DNA from: Poronia punctata
Taxonomy: Eukaryota > Ascomycota > Sordariomycetes > Xylariales > Xylariaceae
Assembly (NCBI GenBank): GCA_022579005.1
Contig: MU401614.1
Location: 26,124-90,123, forward strand
Direction of reading: 5' to 3'
DNA: 64,000 nt
Shown here: in pieces, positions 37,880 to 50,904 of the stretch
Position numbering within the stretch: position 1 is the stretch's first letter
Layout: each line of letters starts with the position of its first letter
Position numbers and translations under genes: made by a program
Notes under the pieces: generated by a model
The model's input: only the letters and a program-made list of their open reading frames with translations
What the model was told of the DNA's origin: nothing
Database searches by the model: none

Positions 37880-39197
37880 TAATTTGCTAGCACTATATAT
37901 AATATTATACTTTTTAATTTTATAATATTTTATTATATAATTAACCTACTTAACACTTAATTAACTACTTAATACTTATATATAATTAACTAAGTAAGTA
38001 TATAAGCAATTTACTTTTTAATATAGCTAACTAATTTACTTTTATTTTTATAACTTTATTTTTATATATATAAAACACTATAAATCACCTATTTTATATA
38101 AAATTTTAATGTTTTTTTAGCCTTAATTTTATTTTAATTAATAAAAGTAAATTAGCTAATTTATTGCTACTATTTACTGCTTTTTTTACTGCTTTATTTT
38201 TAATTTAATAATTACTTATTAATTTTTATAACTTATTACTTTACTATATAGTAAACAAAAAATATAAAATTGCTTTATAGCTAAAATAGCTGCTTAATAG
38301 GTAATATTTTAATATATTATAATTATTGCTAACTTTAATACTATATAATTGCATTATAATAATTTTTTAAAAATAAAAAAAATTAAAAATTAAGTAAATT
38401 AGCACTTAAGCTTTTTTAAAACACTAAAAACTAGTTATTTAAAGCTAAATTAGCTAAATAAACAGCTTTAAAAGCAAAGTAGATTTTAATATATTAGCTA
38501 GTTAGTTATAAGTTTAATTTCATTTTTTTTATTTACTATATACTTACTTACTTTATTTTTTACTTTTATTTACTCTTTACCTTTTACTTTTTAGCTTTTA
38601 CTTTTACTATTATACTTTACTTTTTATATTAATTATATGCGCACAATATTATAATTTACCTATTTTAAACGCAATTACTTATTTTTTCTAGCTTTAATTA
38701 AGTTTTAATTAATTCTTGCAATATTAAATCTACTAAAAAGTAAGTTACTATTATTAAGACTAAATCCCTTATAATTAAAAGCTTTATAGCACAGCAAGGC
38801 TAAAGGCACTAAAAAGGCTAAAAAGAGGCCTAAGGTTAGCAAGATTAACACTAAGGCCTAAAGGCCTTTAATAGGCAAAAAGCCTTATAATAGCTTTATT
38901 ATAAAAGTAAAAGCAGTGCTGCTATTACCTTTAGCAGCACTATAAGTGTAGTAAAAGCTTTACTACGCTAGCAACAAAAAATAAAAGGGCGCTAAGTTTA
39001 AATAAAAAAGTATATAGCTATAGCTACTATATAAAAAGTAGTTAAATTAACTGCTTTTTATAAAAAAAGCCTATATATAGTATAAATTAGTTAAAAACAC
39101 TAAAAATAGGCTTTTTATAAGTATATAAATTTAGTTAATTAAGTATTAAGTAGTATAAATTAAAAAGTATAATACTATATACAGTGCTAGTAAATTA
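37880..39197. mobile_element. AT-rich element bounded by 41-bp inverted repeats
   Basis: The arms at 37880-37920 and 39157-39197 are reverse complements over 41 positions with three transition differences; the left begins TAATTTGCTAGCACT and the right, on the minus strand, TAATTTACTAGCACT. Weaker inverted similarity continues further inside. The interior is RIP-like except for a GC-richer patch at about 38,780-38,990 with a lysine-rich frame (KAKGTKKAKKRPKVSK) that may be a relic of a protein tail. No target duplication could be fixed, so the family is unknown and the true ends may lie slightly outside. Confidence 0.65.
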
Positions 39198-40512
39198 AAT
39201 AGGGAATATATAAGATCCACTTCCTAGCTGCCAGCCGCTAGCGGCCGGATAGGTGCCCTAATAGCCAAGTATAGGTGCCTTGTTAGGAACTCTCTTCTTT
39301 AAAGGAGACTAGATATTGCCAAGGCTGTGGCATCATCTTGTCGTCCAGTTAATACCTACTTTATCTACAGATACTTAAATACTTAGTAAGCATTCTGGTA
39401 GGAATATTAACCATCGTCACAGCTCCAGAAACGGATATACGCGTGCATTCGGATTTACAGTCACAAACACAGCAATTGGCTACTAGTATGAAAGTTTTGT
39501 CTTTTGCCATTGCAATTAATGTTTTATTTGCCAGATGCAAGCCATCCGAATCAAGCTCTATCTTTGATTCCTTTCCTCACTCGGCGCTGACAGCACTTCC
39601 ACAGCCCCTTATCAGCAGTTCTTCCCCTCGAGGTTTCTGACCACCTCGCAATCCGATTCCTATCGCGCCGGCCTTGTTTAATATTTTCCAGATCATATTA
39701 GTTTTGGCGCAATGATTAAAGGGCGAACGATATGATGCTGAGCCGCTAGACGGGCCCTATCATCACAAGACGCCATAACTATCTTCTTTCTCCGTCCTCC
39801 TCGAGCCTCTGAGGATGATGGGTAGCATTCCGACCACGCCCAGAGTCAACAATCCCACTTTGGGCTGCGACAAAAAATCCATATCTATTTCATAACCGTA
39901 ATACCTTTTGCGTTTTCAGTCTCCCAGCGTCACTTTGGCCAAACCACCTATCCACCTATAGCGTCCAGATGAATCGTGGCCCCCAGCCGCGAGTAGGAGA
40001 ACAAGAAAGACTATTAGATTCAATGGCCGGTTCGTACATGCCTTATGCACGCCGCTCCAAACCTCCCATTAATTCCGCATGTTGCTCCGTTGGCCGCCTC
40101 GAACGTGTTTGAGAGCGCCGTCCCAGCTGCCGCGGTAAATACAAAGTCTCGCGGCCGGTAGGAAGATGCCCTACACATAGAAGGGTTCAACACAAAAGAA
40201 AGAGAAAATAACAAGGAAAGACCAAGTAATTGGGTTTTGAATAAAAAATGAGCCCGCATCCCAATGCAATATGGCCAGAAATAAATAAATAACCCTGCCG
40301 TCTGCGTATCAGATGCCTATGTGCAAGCCCTTGTTGTATAATGAGATTAATATATCATCAGGGCAGTAATCCAAACTGAACCCATGTAGCCCGGTATGAA
40401 TGCGCTGCCTCCCGAATTGTTCAACTAGACGAAAATGATCATGGTGTTCCGTTCGCTAATGCGGGTCACGGATGTGTTTTCGCCCAAAGTGATAACTTCT
40501 CCACGACATTCT
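39198..40512. other. Spacer from the AT-rich block to the ketopantoate-reductase-like gene
   Basis: Composition returns to normal at about 39,210. A 12-bp palindrome GCCGCTAGCGGC sits at 39234-39245, right at the compartment border. ORFs at 39443-39640 plus and 40020-40259 minus have no recognisable domain. The last few hundred bases are the 3' region of the minus-strand gene. Confidence 0.5.
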
Positions 40513-42961
40513 CTAGGTGGCATATTCTTGGATTCGTTGGTTTCCCAGGGCTGGTCGTGGTCCTAAACTGCTCTGACTGCTATGAGCCGAGGGCTCCGAG
40601 CCCATACTTGTTGATTCACCACTCCCCGCGCTAGCACTCGCACTGCCGGTCAGACTTCGCACGGGCTTGACGGTGGGTGGTTTAAGAGTGCTCACCCCGA
40701 CTCGTTGCTCAACCTGGTTCGGTGCTACCGCATTTCCGTGGGCCTGCGTATACCGAGGAACTGGTTGTTGCACCCCATTAGGCGGTGAGGGACGCCCACT
40801 GCCGCCACGGATGGATGGTGTGTAAGGATTCCCCGGCGAATGACTAACGCGCCGTGGGTATGCACCGTTCATGTGTGGCCCATTCTGAAGTTCTTGTAGA
40901 TGGGACGCTGTCAAGGAATTGGACCGAGACCCTGCGTGCATTTGCCCCCGATCTACATCCCCGTACCTGTTCGAAGAGTAGGCCATGAGTGGATCGTCTA
41001 AGATGTTATCGTGCAAGCTCGGTATGGTGCTTATTATCTGGCTCGAACGGTTGATACCGAAACTGGGCCGGAAACGGTTGTTGCGAGATGCCAGGCCACT
41101 GTCATATCCGTTGAGGCCTGAACGAACATCACTCCGGTTAGGCGGCGGTTTTGACCGGTGTTTCCTAGAAGTAACGCTCATCATATCGAAGTTGTCAGTG
41201 TCTACCACGGGTGCCGTGCCGCGAGCATCAAAGTAGTCATCTTCTTCGTCTTCGTCATCGTACATGCCGGCACCGTTTCGCACCGGAGGGGGCCTCCTCC
41301 GTGGACCAGGTCCTCCATAACCGCCCCGCCGCATACGCATATCATGTTCTCTTGCATCTATCTCGCGGTGACGAGGTTGGAAGTCTCTGTCACGGAGCGT
41401 AGGGCCGTCTGGGATCTCGCTGGGGTAGCTATTAGCATTACCCCCATTCGGATCATCGTATAGCACCAAGTGACTGAATTCCTCCAAGTCATTATCATCG
41501 AAGGATCCACGTCTCGAAGGCTGTCTTGAACCATTAGGCGCTCCGTTTATCAAGGGTCGATGTCCATTTGGGGGGTGTGGATGACCACCGTTCATGGGAC
41601 CACCGTTCATGGGGCCGCCGTTAACAGCGGGGCGACGCATAGCAGGCGGCGGTCCGCCAAAATTTGACGGAGCCCTTCCTCTTGGTCGAGGCATCCCGTT
41701 TCCGTTCGGCATCTGTCTTATGGGACCACTCGGAGGCATGCGAGGCATCGGTGGTGGTCCTGGGGGCGAGGTGGCAGCAGGCGGGGCGTGTCCGTTGATC
41801 TCTTTCGGTCTGGACTGATTCACAATATTCAGATTGTGGAGGATCGCATACAGAGTCTCGATACGAGGCAGTTTCAGTCCTGATTTTTCGCCCAACTTAA
41901 TCGGGGAGCCTAGGTAAGTTTCTACTTCCATTGGCCTCCTTGCGACATAATCTTGCCACATGATACTTGTGGTCTCTGTCGGTTGAATCTGATCGCGAAT
42001 AGTTTTCTCTTTGAAGTCGCTGCTAAGAGTACACCCTTCAGCTTTCGCAAGAGCGATTAATTCGTCGATGACGTCGGAGACCATCTGCCGAACACCCGGC
42101 TTCTCTAGGAGGACTGCGTGTGAGGGAGTCTCGAATATTACACTGGCAGGATGGAATGCGATAGGTCTAGCAAGGTTAGTATGATGGACAACCGGTAGCC
42201 TGGGTACGTTTTTGATCTCACCCTATTACACGTTCGAATTGCTGCTGCCGAATATTCTTTGAAACTTTGCAATCAACCTGACCTGTACTCAGCGTCATGG
42301 CAAGAGCCTGGGCCATGTCCTCTTGAATGGCGACAGGAATGTTGTTGTTTTTGTTCGCCGGCCCGACCCAAATTTCAGTAGAGCCACTGTGCTCGAATTC
42401 ACTTGTCCCCAACTGAGAGAGCTCGGCATTGGACACAAGAGATAATACGACATTCGTGGGGAACCTCTCTTCGATCGCAGCCTCGACACCGAGTGTATGT
42501 GTAGTATTTACTAAAATGCATGTATGCTGGGGCGTAACGACGGATTCGATCACGGAGGCGATATCGTAAACGTCTGGTAGTGCTTTTATGCAAAGAATGA
42601 CATAGTCAAATGCGCCACCTTTGTTCTGCGCGGCCTCTTCGGGGTTCCTAACCACTGTTCACATAGTTACGTCAGGAAAATTAATGTATCGTGTAGAGGA
42701 CGTAGAAGAGAAACACACCATGACGAGGCTTAAACCGCTCGTTACCAAATGTTGCCGATCTATAAACTGTTAGACGGGCATCGAAAATGTAATCGCTAGA
42801 CCTTACTTGAAAGATATGCCATATTGATGGACACTCTCGAAGCCAGATTTCCAAACAAGCGTCACGTCGCAGGCATTCGTAGCCTGTAACCTCCATGAAA
42901 GGAAAGCGGAAACAGCATTGCCTCCCACTGAACATACTTGCATTAGCTCGAAGTCGTCCAT
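40513..42961 (-). CDS. Ketopantoate reductase (ApbA/PanE)-like protein with a long disordered tail
   Basis: Four exons: 42961..42807, 42759..42719, 42654..42222 and 42166..40513. Introns are 47, 64 and 55 bp. The first has CGTCTAACAG as branch just before the acceptor, the third ATACTAACC. The product is 760 residues. Residues about 8-24 (VCSVGGNAVSAFLSWRL) form the nucleotide-binding turn, followed by DVTLVWKSGFESV, a Rossmann-core strand YVILCIKALPDVYD, and an all-alpha dimer domain (QMVSDVIDELIALAKAEGC, MWQDYVARRPMEVETYLGSP). This is the two-domain fold of 2-dehydropantoate 2-reductase and relatives. From about residue 330 the protein is disordered, rich in Pro, Gly, Asn, Arg and Ser, with GGPMNGGPMNGG repeats. 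True PanE enzymes are about 300 residues, so a function beyond pantothenate synthesis is likely; substrate unknown. Confidence 0.85.
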
Positions 42962-45900
42962 GACGGCTCTGACGCACGATCAAAGCGTGGGATACGGCCC
43001 AGGCACGTCAAACCAGTTTTTCAAAGAACGTGCAGAACAAGGGGGGAAACGAATGTGATGGGGGTAAGAGGGGGCCCAGATCAGCCAGACATCAAGACAG
43101 AAAACACGACACGAGAATGGTTCCAACCGTGGCACCGGGGGGGGGGGATGGCGGACGAACTCTCTTAAGAGGTGCCGGGAGATGGCATATTATTAGAGAG
43201 ATGTGACCGACGTACCAGAGAGGATCTTCAGACGGGGCGCCACGGGAGCCATGACGGGGGACCCGAATATGGACTAGTAGTCAGTAGCGTAGGGAGATGG
43301 TTGTGTCCCTCTGATCGATGTGATGTGTGGGTTAACACGATGCGTCGGAATGGCCAAAGTAGCTAAGGTAGCAAAGGCTTGTCCAACGAACGGCGTTTTC
43401 GGCCCACAGTCACGATGCGGGTGCAACGCGTCCTTCCAGGGACAATGGTAGTATGGATTAGGTGGTCTGGTCTAGCGTCTACCAAGTAGTGGGTTGCGTC
43501 AAGATTGGTGAAAACCAGTTTCCAAGACCCAAATGCGTACCGAATCCTTCCACTTGCGGTGATCGCGCGAGCTATCGACAATCGGAAAAGAAAAGGTCGA
43601 TGCAGATCCGAATTATCAATTATCGTTAGACTCTCGAAATGGCCATTCAACAGTGGCCGTTGGAATGCGGGCGGAGGCGAGGGTGGTGATTGGGTCGAAG
43701 ACGATTGGATGCTCGGGATGGGGTTACACCTTGTAACTCTCGATACGGCAGGCCTATGTATGAACACACTCTTGATAACAACCTAAACGAAGACGACAAC
43801 AAAGACGGCGACAATGTTTTGCAGTGGCGCCGGGTATTGAAATTGTAACGAGCGAAAAAAAGGTTGGAAGATAAGACCGGACCTAGCGAGGGACGAGGGT
43901 TTTGTGTTGGAACCAACAGGAACCAGAGCCAAACCCAAAACCAGCCAAAAGAACAGGCTAGAGCTGGCTATATCTACCTTATGTAGCTGCGATATGGCGT
44001 AGGTACGACGGTACTGGGGTACGAAGGTACGAGCTCTCGATTGGTTGCACTTCAAAAACTAGAGCGTGCAGTGGCATGCAATGTGTTCGCTCGGTACCGT
44101 ATTACGAAAACAAAACTACCTTATTATCCTCTTGAATTATTGAACCTCTTTCCTCTTCGAAGCGACATGGACAACGAGGGATGTCTTCTGCGATGGGGTA
44201 TGGTCGGCCGAGAATATCTTGCTGCGCAATTGGCAATTTGGCCAAGATAAAAAAAGGACGAAAAAAGTATAGGCGTGGGCGGCGAATGGACACAGCGACT
44301 TCGATGTGGGGAGCGAGAGCGGGTCGGGTGTGGTGGATTGTCGGTGGACAACAACGGTCGGGTTGATCGCCGAAGGAGAGATGATGCTGCTGTGCGAGGG
44401 TCACAGTTGCAATGGCGAAAATAGATGAGGAAGGGAGGGTAAAGGGGTTTTGGAAGGATGTGTATCAAGGTGGGAAGGAAACAAACAGGCAAAAATAAAA
44501 CTAAGAAGGTGCAGGCTATGTGTTGGTAAGGCCGTCTATTTCTTATGGTACGTGGCGATACTTTTTGCAGTTCTGTCTGTCACGACCAGACAAGACCCGA
44601 CGGGCGTAAAAATTCGAAGAGTTGGAAGAAATCTTCAAAGGACTAACTAGGTCGCTCCCTCCCCCTTAGGTACCAAATATCCACCTTCTAGACACAAGAC
44701 ACACTGACACCGGTTCAAACAGCCACATCTCCTACCTACATGTATGCATCAAAGTAGAGAGTACCTCCAAAGCATGTATCTGTAAATTAGAAGCTCTAGA
44801 ACTCCAGTGCTTAGATTTACTGTGTTTTAGTCCCAGTCGGATATGTCTCCTACTATCTTAGTACCAAGTTTCTTGGTAGCACCGTGTATAGCCTGGGTTA
44901 TGCACAGTACCCTGGCCGCCGTCCAATCCCTAAGTGGTTGAGGCATAACAAGTTGATCCATGTTGCAACAGCTTTTTTGAACTCATACTTGCGTTCTGAC
45001 CAACATTGAGTATAAATATCAGGAGAGACACCAAACAGTAGAAATATTGTGATGCACTTGATAGAAAGGCTGGCCCAGATATTTCAAACAGGTCCAAGAA
45101 ATCGGGCAAAGAAAAGTCCTCCAAAACTTTATGCCAAGATAAGCCAGTACTGCTAAATCTATGTAGATACTTAGATACATGCGGCGCTGTTAGTGGTACA
45201 TTTAGGTGTGTGCTACAACACTTAATATGCCATAAAGTATTTATATGCACAGTGCGCATGTTGTGTAAGAGCTATGAATACTGTACGGCCTGATACGAGA
45301 GTCCTCGGCAGGGGTTTAATCAATTGCCTTCTACCTAGTCTACAATAGGCGTCCCCAATCCCTTTATGTTAGTAACACAGTCAGATAGTATATTAAGGTC
45401 AATTGTTGACATTTGGTTTGTTTAATAAGATGTAACAGTTTTAAGATTTTGATTATAGTGGGAGGCTTACCAGAGGTATCGTACTTGGAACCATATGCTT
45501 TACGTACACAGGTTAGTTCTGTCTTGGTATATCGCCCTAGAGAAATATAGCAATAGCAGGATAATCACTCGAGGGCCCAATATACGCATTCATCTTGAAG
45601 CATACTTCAAAGTTACTTAGCAACCTGCTTGTGGTCAGCTTCCTTAGCCGGTAGGACCTGGGTCTCATAGGTGTTGATAAGTGTTAACGCATCGATGGGA
45701 AGGTTTAACAGAGACACAAGCAACTTTAAACCAGGTTGTACATGATGGACAATGTACACGTATTTGTCCTACCTATTTCCTTGCAATAATGAGCGGCGGC
45801 TTTCTCTTCTTTTAGGTTGGCATAGATGAAGCGCATTACGTGTATAGGTACATGTATGTGTAACGTACAAGTACCTAGTATAGGATGTAAGTTGGGACAT

Positions 45901-48107
45901 ATAAGTGCCTATGCTGCAGTATTTATTCGTCATTGCAGGTGGAGTCTAGCCTGAGAAGTACTAGGTATGTACTAATAGATATCCATTTACACTTTGATAA
46001 CTTAGCAAAGGGTTCTTCCCAAGTTCCTATATTAGTACATACTTGTAGACGAACTCAGCACATACAAGTAGAGCTAGCAGATCTGAAACAGGAGAAAACA
46101 TGAACGCCCTACTCTAATCATCAGTAAACATACCTACCTACACTACAACTCTTTACTAAAGTCTGTCTGATGTGCCTTTAGGCTTGATATCTGCATATTG
46201 TCTGCCACGGGCCACGACTTATTGAATACGTTGGAGGCATTCACAAGCATGCTATCGACCAATAAAAATATGCTGCACATCAGACAGACAGTATCTTGGC
46301 CTCTATTACCTATCATTACTGATAGTACCTGATAACAAAAGCAACCAGTAAGCTGGCATTCGGTTGGTTACGTATTATCAAGCTGCAAGGTCGGAGAATA
46401 TGAATTATCGGAGAGGTCAGCCAGCGCATGTAATGAAATCTACGTGATGTTTGTGTATGTTAAGTTGGTACGTGCCTGACCCAAACAGTTTTAGGGTTGT
46501 TTTACGTTCTTCCCTATTACGTATACATCTGTCTAATTTGCAATGAACAGCTCAGGAATCATGAACCTATCCGTGCAATACCACACTCTCTGGCCTTACT
46601 TTAACCTTGCAACAGACAATGGATTTTGAAGTCTCTTCATCTACACATGCGATTCTCTTTATTAAGTTACCTTCGAGCCTCCTAGGAGACCGGGGCATCG
46701 GGGATCGCGCACCCTGACTACCGCTTTACCAATAGACCTGTACGAGTATAAATTTAAGGGATGTTGATCTGTTACGATCAGATACCTACAGATTCTGTAC
46801 AAGTGACGTGTTTGTGTTCTTTTCTAGACATCAGAAAAAAGCTCAATTATGGTTCGGGGCTGTGCACCCACTCTATAAAATCAGCCATGCCTTTTTGGTG
46901 TGATTCAGTGGATATACCTATGAAGTGGTCAGGTACACTGATGTAGGCGGCATCGGAAGTACCTGTACGGTATGGAGAACTCGACTCTTTTCCAGCTCTG
47001 TGCTGCCCTAACGGCGCTGGCACGCGTCTGTTTCTCCTGGAATTCATCCGCCTATATTTTGCCAGTTTGCAAACATATTTGCGTACTACAGTTGCAAAGA
47101 GTGCCTTGCTAGACTACCTACAAGTTGTGGACTAGTGGCTAGAGTGACCTAACTAGGTCATTTGATTGTGTTGGTAAAACCACAGTACAAAATAGCCGTA
47201 CACAGATCAGGCTGTCAATTCTACTTGTAGGAGCACGCGTTCTTATAAAGTATACGGCACAGTGGCTATGGTAGGTAGTAGAGCAAGAGGCGCCCTCGAG
47301 CACTGATTAAACCACGTGCCTGTACTCTCGTGCCCCTACAGACCATCGGAAATCAATGCATAACGACCTATACGTAATAACCTCTAACCTACCTACTAGT
47401 ACCTGATATGTATGCGATATGAGAGGCCGGTAAAGCCATGCAAGGTTGGCATAATAAACCTTCTAACAATGCTAGGTTATTGTTAACTACCTAGAGGGCG
47501 GGGGCGCCAGCGGCGGTACTATGTATAGATAAGGACAGATGATATATTCCTAATATCTTAACACTTGATACGCCGAGAACAAGAAAGGCTCTCGCTTGTC
47601 TTGACACAGCATAGGAATGGGCTTCGACCACGACTTACACGTAAATTCAGCAGGTTTGGTTGTTGTTGCCCATCAGCTTCATATGCCTTAGTCGTATACC
47701 TAAAGTACCTATGTAGTGTTAACAGATATAGACTTAACCAAGTTGTACGGAGCGGCCTCACTAATGGAATATCTAATGGATGATTATATGCAGGGTTATG
47801 GTCTCCGCCTGCATGCTGCACGACTTTCTATTTGACAGAAACCACTGTACTTTATCGCTACCAGTCATTGATTAATAGACAACACCGCCACTTTGCAACT
47901 GTTATAGTTAATACTTCGTGATAAGATAGGGAACGAGTACCGTACTTGTAAGATACCTCACCTCTATACATGTATATAGATGTCCAATTATTATGCTTAT
48001 TGCAATAGTGCGTATACTACAAGTACTAGCCCGCCGTCCTGCAGTAAAGGACTGTAGTAAGACTAGGGCACGTAATACCTTCTTTGTACGATCCGGAACG
48101 CCGGAGG
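42962..48107. other. 5.1-kb gene desert
   Basis: The left 1.5 kb holds the promoter of the ketopantoate-reductase-like gene and an 11-base G run at 43137-43147. ORFs there (for example 43505-43786 plus, 44124-44492 minus) are overlapping on both strands and lack domains. From about 44,650 the sequence is gene-free, with frequent CTACCTAC, GTACTTGTAC and CTACTCGTA words. A degenerate tRNA-like stretch near 46,690-46,740 does not fold fully. Confidence 0.5.
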
Positions 48108-48115
48108 GATACAGC

Positions 48116-48602
48116 CAGGGTTGTTAAATTAGTATGTAGTAATTGGTACTACATGTAGTATTACTACATGTAGTAACAGTGTAGTAACTAGATCTCATTA
48201 CTACTGTAGTAATAGTACAGGCTATTACTATACTACAGTTTTTGTAGTAATATTGTAGTAAATTTTCTTAGTACTAAAATTACTACAAAATTACTACACT
48301 TTAATTTTTTTTAATTTTTTTTAATTTTTTTTTTAATTTTTTTTCTTTTATTTTATATACTGTATATATAGCAACTAACACTGTATATCTACACTGTATA
48401 GCATAGTGCATATTTATTATACACTGTAAAAATAGTATTTTTGTAGTAATTGTAGTAATACTACATACTACAATAGTATTACTACATGTAGTATTAGTAT
48501 AGGCATTTACTAACCTATGTAGTATTAGTATAGGCTTTTACTAACTACATGTAGTATTAGTATGGCCAATTACTACATTAGTATTACTAATTTACAACCC
48601 TG
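48116..48602. mobile_element. hAT-like MITE, 487 bp, with perfect 8-bp target duplication
   Basis: The ends read CAGGGTTGTTAAATTAGTA on the left and CAGGGTTGTAAATTAGTA on the right (minus strand), so the terminal repeats match apart from one inserted base. They are bordered by identical 8-bp copies, GATACAGC at 48108-48115 and 48603-48610. A CAGGG-type end with an 8-bp duplication is the hallmark of the hAT superfamily. The interior has no coding capacity. It is built from iterated ACTACATGTAGT palindromes and TAGTA words, with oligo-T tracts in the middle (about 48,302-48,350). Confidence 0.9.
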
Positions 48603-48610
48603 GATACAGC

Positions 48611-50070
48611 ACATATGGCTTACCGAAGCAGGGATATTCTCCATAATACACTCTAAAAAAAATATTGGAAAAGGAGATTGTCTTGACATTAGGATGTGCC
48701 CTGTCCACGTTGGTCTCCCACGCAAAAACAAATATCCCCGACAGAATTAGGCAACAGTCGTTTCCTGCCAAACATGACCCTAGAGTGCCTAGCAAAGACT
48801 TTGTAGGTAGTACGTGTGTACTATGTATTAGTACTAAAGAGTATCCAAGAATAATTTAGCCCCTTTCGAGTATCCTATCTTGATTGGAAGACTAAAGGTG
48901 ACTAGGCACATATCCACAGTCTATCAAGCAGTACCACAGGACTTGCAATATCCAGGAACCAATTGCTGAGACACATTTGTTCTAGCTATCTACTCTCCTC
49001 CATAAATAGCATTACGCGAAGCCGAATGATACCGCAAGTGTACAGCGCCTAGACTACCGGTACGATAGCGGCATCCTGTGTGTAGCTACTAGGGCTAGCA
49101 GATTACATAGTACATGTATGTATTTTTAGGATACCTCGCGTGGGTAGGAACACAGCCGATATACCTAGCCCTTGCTCCCGTGTTGGACTTGACGCGGCAA
49201 AGGCAAATCGCATCAACGCCACGGGCACCATGGACTTGAAACAAGAGCAATAGAGTCAAGCCACAGATACTACTTATCTATCCAGATAGCAGCGCCTCGG
49301 AAGCACTTAGCCATAGGCACCAACTACACGTATCGTAGAAAAGCGCAACATGAGCCTTAATATGCCAAGCCGGAGATATTCCTGGATTGAACTTTACCAA
49401 CTTAATCACAGTACGTGTACATCATATTCCGTCCTGTCGCCTCTGTTCAAATCACGATTAGAGATGTAGTACCTTAGATATGCTCTACGAAACTACGTAG
49501 ATCAAACTTATTACTGTGTAGGACGGTTAACCTCGAGCCTACATACACGTACGTGTAGTAGACCCAACAACGTCGTCGGCTTAAAGATGCAGCCAAATGC
49601 AGATGCCTACGTGCCTACCCTACGAGGGTAGCTTTACCGTCAATTGCCATGTGCCTCTAAAACTTGTCGGCGCTAACCTATCCTAGGTATGTCCAGTCCG
49701 CATCAGATATGTCTTGGCATGCTATCTGCGTGTCTGGGTTAGTGAAGCCCGGAGGACCCTTCATCTCAACGTTCGCTTGACGCACCAGGAGGCATAATGT
49801 ACGGTACCTATTAGGGATCTACTCGTAGGTACAGTACGTAATTACCTACAATCGGCTCTGCGTAACTCAACTCGGCGCAAAGGAAAAAGCCCGTCCGGCT
49901 AGGGCTACACTTGGCCCCTCAAATTCAACTTGCGATCGTGATCTTGTACTAAACCCAGCATTCGGGAACATAGGTAGCACATACGAGTATGTCCAAGCTC
50001 TGCCTAGGCATATGCGCGGATAACTTTCGGCTTACCTACAAAGACCTACAGTAGGGACCTATTAGAAACG
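48611..50070. other. Gene-free spacer before the large AT-rich block
   Basis: 1.46 kb of balanced composition without a convincing ORF or RNA gene. GTACGTG/CACGTAC and TACCTA words are frequent. Confidence 0.5.
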
Positions 50071-50653
50071 AGCAAAAAAGTCCTACACTGCGCTTTTTTG
50101 CGTAAATTACTTTTTTTTTATTATACCTTCTTTTTTTAAACATGTTTTGCTAGGCTATACTACCTCCTACAAGCTAAAAAAATTAATAGAGCCTTTATAT
50201 AAAAACTAAAATTTATTTATTATATATAGCAAAGCATATAGCATAGTTTTTAAAAGCTAAATTTAGCATTTTATAAAGTAGTATATTTAGTATTATAGTT
50301 TACTATAATAACTAAATTTTAGCTTATTTGCACTTATAATTAAAATAGCTTTTTAAAATAAATTAATATTATAAAAAGTATATTATAAAGTATATTAAAG
50401 CTAATTTTTTTAGTTTTATTTATAAATTATATAAAATAACTTATATAAACGTATTTATAAACACTTTAAAAAAAAAGCTTTAAAAAAAGCATTATATATT
50501 AGCAAGCACTTTAATAGCTATTTTTAACCTTTTAAGCAGCTATAAAAAAGTTAAAATAAGCTTTAATATATTAAAATAAAAGTTTTAATTTTTAGCAGCG
50601 CGTTTTTTTTAGCAATAAATCTAGTATTAACTATTATAATAGCTAATGTATAG
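50071..50653. other. AT-rich left flank of the LTR retrotransposon
   Basis: The AT-rich block starts abruptly near 50,085. At its edge is a hairpin GCAAAAAAG (50072-50080) / CTTTTTTGC (50093-50101). No ORF. Together with 57427-58125 it may be an older element into which the LTR retrotransposon inserted. Confidence 0.5.
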
Positions 50654-50658
50654 CGTAG

Positions 50659-50904
50659 TGTTATAATTAGGTTATAAAGAAAGCAAGGCTTTTAAAGGTG
50701 ACTTAATTTATTGCTAGAAATCTTAAGGTAAAGAGAAAAAAAAGGAAAAGCTTTTAAGTTTTTGTTAAAGGTGCAAACCTATATATATATTAACTAGTAA
50801 GGCTATAGCTGTTTATAAGTATAGGCCTTTATATTTACTGTTTAAAAAAAGTAATAGCTATAAGCTACCTAATTAGCTATATTGCTATTAACTAATTTAT
50901 AACT
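50659..50904. repeat. Left LTR (246 bp)
   Basis: Starts TGTTATAATTAGG and ends AATTTATAACT. Compared with the right LTR, its right half has TATA or TATA-like words where the other copy keeps TGCA, the CpA-to-TpA change of RIP on both strands. Confidence 0.9.

Noticed and set aside
43505..43786. 93-codon ORF upstream of the ketopantoate-reductase-like gene
   Set aside because: Overlaps antisense ORFs of equal size, no motif; likely promoter or leader sequence.
46680..46745. tRNA-like stretch on the minus strand (TGGTAAAGCGGTAG followed by GCGATCCCCG)
   Set aside because: A D-arm-like box is present, but there is no proper B box, acceptor stem or anticodon arm; at best a tRNA relic.
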